DNA from: Mantis religiosa
Lineage: Eukaryota > Arthropoda > Insecta > Mantodea > Mantidae
Assembly: GCA_030765055.1 (NCBI GenBank)
Contig: CM060947.1
Coordinates: 259,649,637 to 259,713,636 of the forward strand
Length of the DNA stretch: 64,000 bases
Direction of reading: 5' to 3'
The translations under genes and the position numbers were made by a program. Below the pieces are notes generated by a model. It ran no database searches. It saw only the letters and a program-made list of their open reading frames with translations, and was not told the DNA's origin. Shown piece by piece: positions 1 through 10,100 of this stretch (position 1 is its first letter; every line of letters starts with the position of its first letter).

Positions 1-629
1 TGCTGGTATTTTCATTGCATTAGAAAAATAGGTAAGTAATTCCTAAATGATTTTAAACTAAATATTTAAACTATTTGCGTAATATACGAATATCCATGTA
101 ATTGTGATTTCAACAACTGCATTACTATAAAACTCAGTTTGCGTTCCCTTAGGTCTAGCGCTACGAACACTCGCAAATGTGTGAGAGAGGGAAATATAAA
201 AAGAGTGAGGGTAACGAGATGGCAGCGCTGAAGGCTCTAACGCATCTGATTCGCTGCAAGAGAGAACTCTTTCCATTTGAAACACATAGTTGACCAAAGA
301 GCATTGTGGTCACGTAAAAGGGAAACGTGATGTGTGCGTTGGAGAAATTGCAAGCAGTGCAAGGCGATATATCATATTCTATCGTGTCTTAAAGCGACCT
401 CAATTCCTATAAAGTGGCATTAAAACAAATTTACTCGCTTTTGCGTTCAATATAGAATGAGAAACTGAGAACCACAGCCGATAATGAATGTTAATAAATA
501 AATGCCAACATAGAGGACATTCCCGTCATGAACATGCGTTTCCTTGTCTCTATAAACCCGCTTTGAAGTATCTCACTATGAAATTGCGTTGTGCCCACAG
601 CCCCTTTGGGGGAAATGCGTACAGTTGTT
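1..629. other. Unassigned AT-rich DNA
   Basis: I see no coding, tRNA-like or tandem-repeat structure here that I can name. Short open frames are present but have no recognisable motif. Confidence 0.5.
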
Positions 630-1147
630 GAGTCCAGAGGTTCTACTCCCATTACTCTTGAACCCGTAGGAACAAGACCCGGGCCTCTGTCAACCAGGGA
701 GTTATCCGAGCTGTCCCAAAGGGCACCCAGCGTCCTCCGTGGGGCATTCCATAGGACAAGACCTGGGTTATAAACAAGCCACCCCCCCATCTGGTCCAAG
801 GATTCAAGACGGGATGGAAGTGGATACGCCACATACGCGTGCCAACCACTAAGGTGAAGGCTACCGATATGACCTCGGTGGGGCCGCCTGGCGATCTAGC
901 ACACCTTCTACTAGCTTTGCAGGCTAGTACCCGGGAGAATTAATGGCTTCCCTCAACCCCGTCCTTAGACGTACCCGATTCCCACGTATATCAGGAACCA
1001 CTGCCCCTTCGAGACCATCCCAATCCAAACAACTCCCGAAGGAGGGGCTCAGATGTTCGGCCCGAGGTTCCTCTAGTAACATCAGAGGTACCAGGAGTGC
1101 TAAGGGTCCGCAGCGCCTGCAACACGGCAGCTGGGAAATGCGTACAC
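630..1147 (+). repeat. R1 dispersed repeat, copy A
   Basis: This GC-rich, non-coding repeat of about 510-520 bp aligns along its length with 38765-39188 + 40346-40426 and with 57004-57523. It aligns in inverted orientation with 1408-1760 and 63165-63537. Shared landmarks are a 5' 'TCTACcAGGG'-like start, 'GACGGGATGGAAGTGGATAC', 'GATCTAGCACACCTTCTACT', 'GTTCCTCTAGTAAC' and a 3' 'CACGGCAGCTG'. It encodes no conserved protein. Other copies carry 14-bp flanking duplications, which suggests retroposition. It forms the left arm of an inverted pair with copy B. Confidence 0.8.
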
Positions 1148-1158
1148 TTCAGCTGCCG

Positions 1159-1407
1159 AAGGCCGCACCGTGGATAAGTGGTTAGACCGCTAGGCTCTCA
1201 CCAAGGCGGCCCCTGTTCGAATCCCAGGCGGCCGCAAAGTGAGAATTGTGGTGGACAACACGGCGCTGGGGCGGTTTTTCTCCGGACTCTCCGGTTTCCC
1301 CGCCATCTCATTCCACCAGCACTCCATCTTCATCTCATGTATCATCAGAGTCATCACCTGCGGTGTCGTATGTAGTAAAAGCGGGCGCTAATAACCACAC
1401 ATATCAT
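1159..1407 (+). mobile_element. SINE-1 (tRNA-derived SINE), copy 1
   Basis: A tRNA-like head has a degenerate A box (GTGGATAAGTGG) and a B box (TGTTCGAATCC), followed by a body beginning 'GTGGACAACACGGCGCTGG' and ending 'AAAAGCGGGCG...CATATCA'. It matches the copies at 15355 and 16681. It is flanked by an 11-bp direct duplication TTCAGCTGCCG (1148-1158 and 1408-1418), the expected mark of LINE-mediated retroposition. It sits exactly at the centre of the inverted R1 pair. It has no coding capacity. Confidence 0.88.
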
Positions 1408-1760
1408 TTCAGCTGCCGTTGTGTGGGCGCTGCGGATCCCTAGAACTCGTGGTACCTCTGACATTACTAGAAGAACATCGGGCCGAACAACCGAACCCCT
1501 CCCGTAGGAGAGTTGTTCGGATTGGGTTGGACTCGAAGGGGTGGTGTTTCCCGATACCCGTGGGAGATCGGGTACGTCTGCGGACGGGGTTGAGGGAAGC
1601 CATGTATTCCCGCGTAATAGCCTGCATAGCTAGTAGAGGATGCGGCCCTACCGAGGTCATATCGGCAGCCTTCCCCTTTGGGGTTGGCGCGCGTAAGTGG
1701 CGTATCCACTTCCATCCCGTCTTGTGTTTTCGGACAAGCTGGGGGGGGGGTCTTCCTAGT
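1408..1760 (-). repeat. R1 dispersed repeat, copy B (inverted, truncated)
   Basis: This is the reverse complement of the 3' two thirds of R1, starting at CAGCTGCCG and running to about the 'GTCCGAAAACAAGAC' landmark. It ends beside a run of ten G (1741-1750). With copy A it forms a large interrupted palindrome whose spacer is now SINE-1. Confidence 0.8.
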
Positions 1761-1773
1761 CTCTAGAACACTT

Positions 1774-2515
1774 CGGTAGTGTAGATGGCAGCGAGTCTGC
1801 CTCACGTTCAAGAGGTCCTGAGTTCGAATCTCGGTCAAGGTGAGTTACTTGGATAAGGCTTTTCCGGGGTTTTCCCTTATCCATAAAGATGAATGTCTGG
1901 TAACTCTAAGCTCTATGTACCCTGTACTCATTTGAACGTCATTTCATTCATCGTCCGATATGACTTAACGTTGGAGGTTTTCTCTTATCCTGAAAGATGA
2001 ATGTCTGGTAACTCTAAGCTCTATGTACCCTGTACTCATTTGAACGTCATTTCATTCATCGTCCGATATGACTTAACGTTGGAGGCTTTCTCTTATCCTG
2101 AAAGATGAATGTCTGGTAACTCTAAGCTCTATGTACCCTGTACTCATTTGAACGTCATTTCATTCATCGTCCGATATGACTTAACGTTGGAGGCTTTCTC
2201 TTATCCTGAAAGATGAATGTCTGGTAACTCTAAGCTCTATGTACCCTGTACTTATTTGAACGTCATTTCATTCATCGTCCGATATTACTTAACGTTGGAG
2301 GATTTCTCTTATCCTGAAAGATGAATGCCTGGTAACTCAAAGCTCTATGTACCCTGTACTCATTTGAACGTCATTTCATTCATCGTCCGATATGACTTAA
2401 CGTTGGAGGCTTTCTCTTATCCTGAAAGATGAATGTCTGGTAACTCTAGGCTCTATGTTCCCTGTACTTATTTGAATATCACCCCATTCATCGTCCGATA
2501 TGACTTAGCGTTTGC
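1774..2515 (+). mobile_element. SINE-2 with six-unit 108-bp tandem tail
   Basis: The tRNA-like head lies at about 1774-1845, with an A-box-like GGTAGTGTAGATGGCAGC and a B box GAGTTCGAATC (1820-1830). The SINE body follows. Its last segment (…AAAGATGAATGTCTGGTAAC…CATCGTCCGATATGACTTAAC…) is repeated head to tail. The 'GAATG' landmark recurs at 1891, 1999, 2107, 2215, 2323 and 2431, an exact 108-bp period. Single-unit copies occur elsewhere in the window (15010-15300), so the array is a secondary amplification of the SINE tail. Confidence 0.85.
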
Positions 2516-3235
2516 GGACGTAAATTACACACCAACTTGTTAGTCTGTAGGTCATGCCGTATGAAAAGCCCAGGAGGCGCCGGGCGCCCTTCGTGGACAG
2601 CTGGGCAACTCCCTGGTACAAGAGGGAGGTCAGCGAAAGCTCTCCTACATAGATCGCTGTTCTTAATGCACCCATAACGCATATTCTTTCTTGAATTTAG
2701 AGGACCAAGAAACTGCAAAATTATTAATAATAGCAACGTGGAAGTAATGCAATTCTTCACATCTAAGATTATAATTCAATTCCAGAACGCAACAAAATCC
2801 ATAGGATTTCCTTTAAGTGCAGACACAAAGCGATTTTCTATACGTCCTCCATTAACATTTAAGAGGTTTTCGTGTTCAGGTATCATAAAGAGACGGAATT
2901 CTTCCACGATTGTTAAAAAATATTTTACGTAAAACGTAAGCCAGGCTCACCTTACTCGTGTTTATCCAATCGAACACATGCTGCAAAACGGTTCCACTCA
3001 AATATAACCATCTTCGGAAACCCTCCCTCCTCCCACGTTATCATTCATCTCCTGCAACCCTCTCCCTGAACTAAATCGCTCACTCCTCTTTCAGCTGCGC
3101 CACCTGTTTCCACCGTATTCTCTACCTATATTCCTAGATGTTTTACTCACTACGTATATGGCCAGGGGTGGCCATACTCCGAAATTCTATTACAACAATC
3201 TGACTGCATTCTTAGCTCTAGCTCTATTCTTAGAG
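2516..3235. other. Unassigned DNA
   Basis: Nothing is recognised. There is a short GC-rich patch near 2570-2640 and a pyrimidine-rich patch near 3020-3110. No repeat family from the rest of the window matches. Confidence 0.4.
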
Positions 3236-3442
3236 CTATTGCTCTATCTACTTCAAGATAAACATTATCTTATTGTAGTAACGAGGGAATACAGTAGACT
3301 TTAAGTGATAGTCAAATGTTTTATATACATGACTTTCTTTACTATTGTACAAACACTTATTGCTCTATCTACTTCAAGATAAACATTATCTTATTATAGT
3401 TACAAGGGAATACAGTAGACTTTAGCTGATAGTCAAGTGTTG
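3236..3442 (+). repeat. SatA 121-bp satellite, about two units
   Basis: Two units of the ATCTACTTCAAGATAAACAT…GTACAAACACTTATTGCT satellite are present. Each carries a small dyad AAGATA-AACAT-TATCTT. This is the same family as the long arrays at 13385 and 33300. Confidence 0.85.
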
Positions 3443-4695
3443 TTTCACGAACAATTGCAGACATATGTCAACCTGCATCCCATCTCAAATATAAAAATCC
3501 CGTACCAAATTGCGCCCGAACGTGTGGCTGTTTAAGATGGAGACAAATTAACGACGAATAGTCCCAAATTCCTGTCTCAGCCCTGAGGTGGTCCTTACTC
3601 ATTAAGTACCTCTTTGAGCCCTCACGGTACTCAATACCTCATAAGATAGGATATGTGATGGGTGAGGACTACGGATGGAAGGTTTCCAACAGGGCGGGGT
3701 TTTTCTCAGGGTAGGTCTGCATGAATACTCGCTTTTGAGTTCCAGGGAGTGGGTGCGTCCTGACAGTGTGTGGGTATTATCACATATAAGACACCACGAC
3801 CTTTGAATGTCAAGTTTATTGTTACAATTAGTCCTCTCCACTCGCCACTGTCGACGATGTTATTCGCACATTAGGCGCGAGATTTGAGATTTTCCCATTG
3901 CTGTGCGCATGACATGACTGATGTGTATCTGTGTACGCGTTGTTCCTGAACGTCGGTAGTGAATTACTTCGCACAAAATAGTATTTCCGGAGGATTATTA
4001 AACAAAAACGGAGTTTGGTGAAATCTTAATGACGTTGTAACGTGTGCAGTTTCGCTCATTCGCTAACACAGGGTGCTCTATAACCACCTAACGAGAGCTA
4101 CTCCGTCCATCCACGAACGCGGACTCTGATGAACTTTCAGTTGTTGTCGCCCCCTTCACTCGCCGAAACAGAGTGTTTTTCGCAGCAAACATCGAACGTC
4201 GCAATTGCGCAAATTTACCCTTCCTTTCGCCGAATTTTGGACACTTTAGGGGTCATGTGGCCTGTTGCTTGTTCCTTACAGGTCGTGTTTCATCCCTACT
4301 CTTAAATCTAATAGCAATTTCTAGTGTATGAGGCGTGTATTCTATGGAATTTTCACCTTCCCACAGTCCAGCTAATTAATGCATAAGCATGTTTGAAAAT
4401 GTGTAGCTTAAATCCCAGTGTCTATTCTCTCGTCACGTATCATGTGCGGAACAAAACATGGGCTGGCGACGAGGGTCTAACCTTGGACAATGCCACCTCT
4501 GTCGGCAAGAAACACAAAGGAAATACCTGTGTGGGAGAATGTTCATTTTGCCCTCTCCCTTAACACGTTGGGTTCATGCTTTCAATAATATATATCGGGA
4601 TTGCCTGTTTAGTATCTGCACTTGTATATTCAATCATTATCCTCTATATTTATTATAACTTTGTTTAATTCATATTGTGGTATCTATCCGCCCTT
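3443..4695. other. Unassigned DNA
   Basis: About 1.25 kb lacks a recognisable gene or shared repeat. Small open frames (for example minus strand 3602-3841 and plus strand 4458-4658) have no motif I can identify. Confidence 0.4.
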
Positions 4696-4699
4696 AATT

Positions 4700-5430
4700 A
4701 TACATTTAATAAGACTTTCGCGGTTATTATGACAATGTTATGCCTAACAGGGACGGTATCACATATCAGCAGATCTACACCAAACTTTAAAAATTATAGG
4801 GAAAGCTTCAGTGACCTACGTTTCGAAAAACCTCATAAAAAGTTCTGGAAAAAAAGGTGAAAGAGGATTACCAATTGCTAAGCCATCTAGAACATTTTCA
4901 CCATTAAAAATGAAAAAAATATATATTAAAAATAATAGTAAGTTTAAAAAAATCAACCACTTAGTCCTCATGTGAATTTATTGAATTCAAACAATTCCTT
5001 AAATACATTATAGGTCTTACCCTAGGAATACTAGGACATAAGGCAGTTACATCAAAAGAAACAAGTTTATCAGTTCTAGATAATAAAACATTGTCAATAT
5101 TTTTAAATAATTCAAAAGAATTTTTAATACTTAAACTACAAAATTTATCAAAATTACCAAACTCTTGTGTAACTTTTGGCTAAATTATAAGTCGGTTAAT
5201 GTATACAATTTACAATAGGTCTCATTTTATTTTCAGGTTCATAAATTTTTGGAAGGTCAAAAATTCTAGGTAAAATAGGGTTACAAACTTTTACAATTTT
5301 TTTTTCTTTATTTGATATAATTTTCACTTCATTAAGTATTTTATTCAAATTTCAAATAAGAAATGTTGAAGCGTTTTATTAATTTTTACGGAAGCTTCAC
5401 AATTAAGTAAAATTTTTAATCTTAATACAA
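4700..5430 (-). pseudogene. Penelope-like element reverse transcriptase remnant
   Basis: On the minus strand, with several frame breaks and stops, motifs of a Penelope-like (PLE) RT appear in order. They are 'PRIFDLPKIYEPENKMRPIV' (about 5310-5200), 'PTYNLAKSYTRV', 'LVSFDVTALCPSIP' (FDV carries the first catalytic Asp), then 'LAIGNPLSPFFPELFMRFFE' (about 4890-4825). After that comes a degraded 'KVWCRSADM' where a Y-D-D-type motif would stand. The order LPK-I-K / RPIV / SPTYNLAK / FDV / GNPLSP is typical of PLEs, not LINEs. The GIY-YIG endonuclease expected downstream is absent here; a separate one lies at 61.3-61.6 kb. Confidence 0.75.
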
Positions 5431-5509
5431 TCAGATTTGTCTCAATTTATCTGGTAAACTTATAAGAATAAGTGAAGTTTTAAGTTAAAAATTATTATAT
5501 TTGTATCAA

Positions 5510-5915
5510 CTTATTGTTCCATCTACTTCAAGATAAACATTATGTTATTGTAGTTACAAGGGAATACAGTAGACTTTAAGTGACAGTCAAATGTTTTATA
5601 TACATGACTTTCTCTACTCTTATACAAACACTTATTGCTCTATTTACTTCAAGATAAACATTACCTTATTGTAGTTACGAGGAAAAACTGTAGACTAAGT
5701 GATAGTCAAATGTTTTATATACATGGTTTGCTCTACTCTTGCACAAACACTTTTTACTCTATCTACTTCAAGATAAACATGATCTTATTGCAGTTATAAG
5801 GGAATACAGTCGACTTTAAGTGATACTCAAATGTTTTAAAATTGATTGCCTAGATGAGGTCTTTGTAATTAAATTCACTTTGTGTGTCCAAGAGAGTAAA
5901 GCATTAGTACCTATT
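5510..5915 (+). repeat. SatA satellite, three units plus terminal segment T
   Basis: Three 121-bp-class units end at about 5835. They pass into a distinct 75-bp segment (…AAAATTGATTGCCTAGATGAGG…CACTTTGTGTGTCCAAGAGAG). The same terminal segment follows SatA at 14698, 28121, and in inverted orientation at 33300 and 36045. Confidence 0.85.
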
Positions 5916-6132
5916 TTCCATTGGAGGAAATTAACATAAAATTAAAGTAAATACATACAACAAGGAAAACCAAAATAGCTAAGTTAGGATAAATTCGTTT
6001 GACATAAACTGGGTGCTTCAACACCAGTGGAGCGTAAGACATTCAAAATTAATTATAGCTCTGAAAAATTCTTATATATCTCATTAGCGAAAAAAATTAC
6101 AATTATATATATTTTTATCTATTATTTGTAAT

Positions 6133-6184
<52 letters not shown>

Positions 6185-7129
6185 ATATACTGTGTTGCTC
6201 AAAATATCTAGAGAAGAATGGAGGAATTAAAAATGTCCAAAAATAGGTCAATACCTATAAACAAAGGCCTGGAGTTTCTAGAAACATTTTTATGTTGTAT
6301 CATTGATATATTTTGAACTTAAATACCGCTGCTTTTATTTAGCTTACTTTTCGTTTTCTGATTATGTACTTCACAGGAAATTATTGCGAAAAAATTATGT
6401 CACCACCAACTTGTACTAAGCTAATTTTATCTGTTACTCAAACACAGCACTAACTTTACTCAGGAAGAACAAACTAAAGGACACCCTGCTCGTAACTTCA
6501 CGACGCTCACAACTCGCAAACTTTAACACTGTAATTTCTGGCCAAATCTCTCACCTCTGGCTCACTCGCAACTGACTGATAATGACTTTTGCTCTCCTTT
6601 TAGACAGGGAAAAATATACTGGAACCTATGTTACTGGAATCGCTTAATGGAACATTCCCCAATTTGAAGTTGAAGGCTGCAACAAAGAGATATGTATTTG
6701 CTGCTTGTAACGTCAGACAGAGGCTGACGAATGTTTTATTATTGCTCCTATGAGAGGCAAATTACAAAGGTGTTGGTATGAGGTGACTCACACTTTATGG
6801 CAACTTTAGTAGCCGTCGTACAGACAGTAATTTTAGACTTCAAATAGTCTCAAAACGTTTGGTTTAGACCAAATTTCTAAATACGCATGTAAAGTTATTT
6901 ACAGTTTACAAATGTTCTTATAAGAATTCGAAAGATGCCTTATACTAATCCGACTCCATATTTTTAAAAAATATGTTGCTACGGGGCTCAACTACGTGTT
7001 TCATCTTTTTTCCTCCTTTATTCGTCTAGCAACATTCACCCATAAGGATGTGGTATTTGTAGTAAATTAAGAGAACTGCCACACCATACAGGCAATCTTG
7101 AGGTCTTTCCAACACCATGACTACAAAAA
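5916..7129. other. Unassigned AT-rich DNA containing a TA microsatellite
   Basis: Apart from the (TA)n run, nothing is recognised. A short palindromic patch 'TTTTTAAAAAATATG' lies near 6962-6975. Confidence 0.4.
6134..6181. repeat. (TA)n microsatellite
   Basis: This is an almost uninterrupted run of alternating T and A of about 48 bp. Confidence 0.95.
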
Positions 7130-8360
7130 ATATAGTCTCCCCTGAATGCGGTTCACATACCTCAGAGATTTTCAAGTCTTCAAAGACATACCGGAAACCA
7201 GTTTTTTGAAAGATCCTTCTAAATCACCTCCGCAGCCTTCACCACTGGTTCTGATGATAGATGATGCCTCCCAAGAAGGCGTTTCTTCAAGTTAGGTAAT
7301 AGAAAAAGGCCACATGGGGCTAAATTCGGACTACAGGAAAGGTGAGGGATGCACTTCACGTTGATTTTTGTAAGAAATTCAGCAACAATACTGGCAGCAT
7401 GCGGCCGCAAGTTATTGTGGTGCAGCATCCAGCCTGCTTCATGGAAATGTTATCCTTTGCGCCTGATATAGACTTCCAATGATTTCAGGACAACCCCGTA
7501 GTATTGTCCAGTTACTGATGTGTGTGCAGGTACAACATGCTGATAAACCATTCCATGTATATCAAAGAATGAGATGACCATAACTTTCCCAGCAGAAGCA
7601 ACCACTTTTGCTTTTGGGGGTTGGTGATGAAGGAGATTTCCACACTGAGCTCTTCTGTTTGCTCTCAGGATCAAAATAATGAAGTCGTTTCATCAGCTGT
7701 GATTACGTTTGAAAGGAACTCTGGATCTTGCTCTAACTTCAACTTTAACTGCATGCAGACCTGCACACGAATGCCCCTTTGTTCGGGAACTAACAGTCTT
7801 GGAACCCATCGCCCACAAACAAGTCTTATGTGTCGGGTTGCTGTCACCAACGTGAGGGTGGCACCCAAAGAAGTGTTCGGTATTTCAGAAAGTGAACTTA
7901 GGATAATTCGTCGATCCTCCCTCACAATGGCAGCAGCAGTGTTGATTATTTCTTCCGTAAGGGTAATTACTGGAGCACCGGGTCCACCTTCCTTTGAAAT
8001 TGATTGTCTCTCCTGTTTAAAAATTTTAAACAAGCTTCGAGCTGTGCTGTAGGGAAGAACAGACTCTCATTAGGCCTCCTGTAACAGTGTATAGGCCTCA
8101 ACGGAATATTTGTTGAGAGGAAAGCAGAATTTCAGAGCTGCATACTGTTCCTCGCGTGTTACCTCCATTGCAGCTGCAGGCGATACTGAACATGTCTGAA
8201 CTTGCCTGGTTCTCACAGGCGGGAACCAGGAGTACCAACAATGAAGCTACTACGTTGTTTTTGTTTCACATTAAGCAAAGAGAATATAATAAGTTTGAGC
8301 TTTAGTGCGAAAAACTACGCCAGTAAACAATTACGTCATTCTTTATTGAACTGCCGTCAT
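7130..8360 (-). pseudogene. Mariner M1-a, DD34D transposase pseudogene
   Basis: This minus-strand Tc1/mariner-superfamily transposase is broken into at least three frames. The N-terminal helix-turn-helix segment reads '…ISKEGGPGAPVITLTEE…VREDRRIILSSLSEI'. It is followed by 'GRWVPRLL', then 'ITADET' with the first catalytic Asp. The second site reads 'LHHNNLRPH' (Asp to Asn) and the third 'NLAPCGLF' (Asp to Gly), so it is catalytically dead. The 5' inverted terminus is at about 8335-8357 (GTCATTCTTTATTGAACTGC). The other end is lost: homology to M1-b and M1-d starts abruptly at about 7130. Confidence 0.88.
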
Positions 8361-8845
8361 TTTTATCCTTTACTATTAAATTTAATACACTCACTAGACC
8401 AGTTCTTTAAACAATTAAGAGGTTACATATATTTTTGCACCACCTAAAGCGAACACTGAGTGGACGGGATCTAATTTCACATGCAACCAAATGTATCCCT
8501 CTGCGATTTTCTACACCCCTAGAATTTATCGCTTACTCACTTCCTTTCATATATTTCCTCTATGCATTTCAATGTTTACTCCTGACAATGGAGACTAATA
8601 TATTCAGAAGCGCATATTACCTTTATGGATTCCACAACTTTCTTAGCTCTTGGTCCAATGCGTGCGTTTTTCTTTCCTTTCGACTCAAAACAACAATAGA
8701 CTGGTATGTCAGTATCGTTTGGCTATGCACTCAAGTCCGTTTTAATATAAATAACTTCTTTCATAGCTGTTCCGTAAGACTACATTTTTACATTACATGA
8801 CTATGGTAAATAAGTGAACTGGTGCATACGAAAGCTATTCTTAAA
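8361..8845. other. Unassigned AT-rich DNA
   Basis: Nothing is recognised. Open frames here have no motif and atypical, low-complexity composition. Confidence 0.4.
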
Positions 8846-8960
8846 AACACTTGCTCCTCTGTCACCTCAAGATAATCATTATCTTAATGAAGTTACAAGG
8901 AAATACAGTAGACTCTAGTCAGTGTTCTATATACATGACATTCACTACATTCTCTACTGC
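8846..8960 (+). repeat. SatA satellite, single diverged unit
   Basis: One diverged SatA unit begins with the 'ACTTGCTCCTCT' variant, similar to the first unit of other SatA blocks (51595, 55215). Confidence 0.75.
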
Positions 8961-9153
8961 TTTCCATCCCTCTATTTGAGACTTAGGATGCTCTAAAAAG
9001 GTTCCGATCTCAACCTGAAGATGGCAGCACATATAAGTAAAACCTAGTGAATTTCCTTGTTCATCTGTTGACCACTACTCAACAAGTTTAAGCCATATTG
9101 GACGCTTAGTTGTTATGTAACAGCCGTTTGAGCAAGTTTGTGTAAGTGTTTTT

Positions 9154-10100
9154 ATGAAAATGGACAAAATCCAGTATCCAGCTGTCATTAAATATTTGTT
9201 TTTGAAAGGCAACACGCCTACGAATATGAAAGATGAGCTGGACTCTCTGTATGGGGACTCTGCAGCATCATTAGCACAGTGAAATTTTGGGCAGCTGGTT
9301 TTAAACGTGGCCGTAAGAGCTTGGGAGAAGATACACGTTCAGAACGTACAAAAACTGCAACTACCGACAAAAACATTCTTAAAGTCCAACAAATGTTGCT
9401 AGAGGACCGCCGAATTAGAGTGAGACAGATAGCAAAGGCTATGAACATGTCAAAAGAACGTGCTTGTCACATATTAAATCAACATGTAGACATGAGGCAA
9501 CATCCGCGCGTTGGGTGCCGCGTTTGCTGACCAAAAGCATCTTCGAATGAACATTTTCAACGCTCTTTTGGCGCAGTTTAGATGCAATAAATCCGAGTTT
9601 TGGCGACGATTAGTTACTGTAGCGCAAACCTGGATATAGCCTTATACCCCCGAAAGAAAACTACAGTCCAAGCAGTGGACTGTAAAGTAGAAACCGTCTC
9701 CAAAAGCAGCCAAACCTATTTTTTTTTCGGCTGGGAAAGTGATGTCGAGTGTATTTTTGGTATACTCGTGGAGTTATTTTAATCGATTATCACCAAAAAG
9801 GAAAAAAAAAAAAAAAAATACAGGGGCGGACCACCCATCATTAATTGATAAGCTGAAGTCAGAACTTGCGTAACTTTGCAGAAAAAGGAAATCCTTTTTC
9901 ACCAAAATAACGCACCGTCTCACACCTCAGCGGTTGCAATGGCGAAAATCCACGAATTACGGTTTGAAGTGCTTGACTCACCAGATCTAGAACCAAGCGA
10001 CCTCTTTTTGTTACCTCATCTCATAATTGCGCTCCGAGGACAGAGTTTCGTCAAATGAAGAGGAAATCACATTCGGGAACAATTATTTTACAGAGGAAAA
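9154..10100 (+). pseudogene. Mariner M3 transposase pseudogene
   Basis: The reading starts at 'MKMDKIQYPAVIKYLFLKG', a typical mariner N-terminus. A one-base shift near 9279 moves it to the frame '…FWAAGFKRGRKSLGEDTRSE…MSKERACHILNQH', the helix-turn-helix region. Another shift lies just before 'SARWVPRLL'. Stops follow. The first catalytic site is 'VTVAQTW' where mariners have V-D-E-T-W, and the second is 'LFHQNNAPSHTS' (Asp to Asn). The third, 'EPSDLFLLPH', keeps Asp. A 17-base A run lies near 9804. It is an old, non-functional copy of a lineage different from M1. Confidence 0.88.

Noticed and set aside
1774..1850. Possible genuine tRNA genes at the tRNA-like heads (also 1159, 15355, 16681, 52630)
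   Set aside because: The A and B boxes are present, but the cloverleaf cannot be completed and each head is fused to a repeated SINE body, so they are SINE heads.
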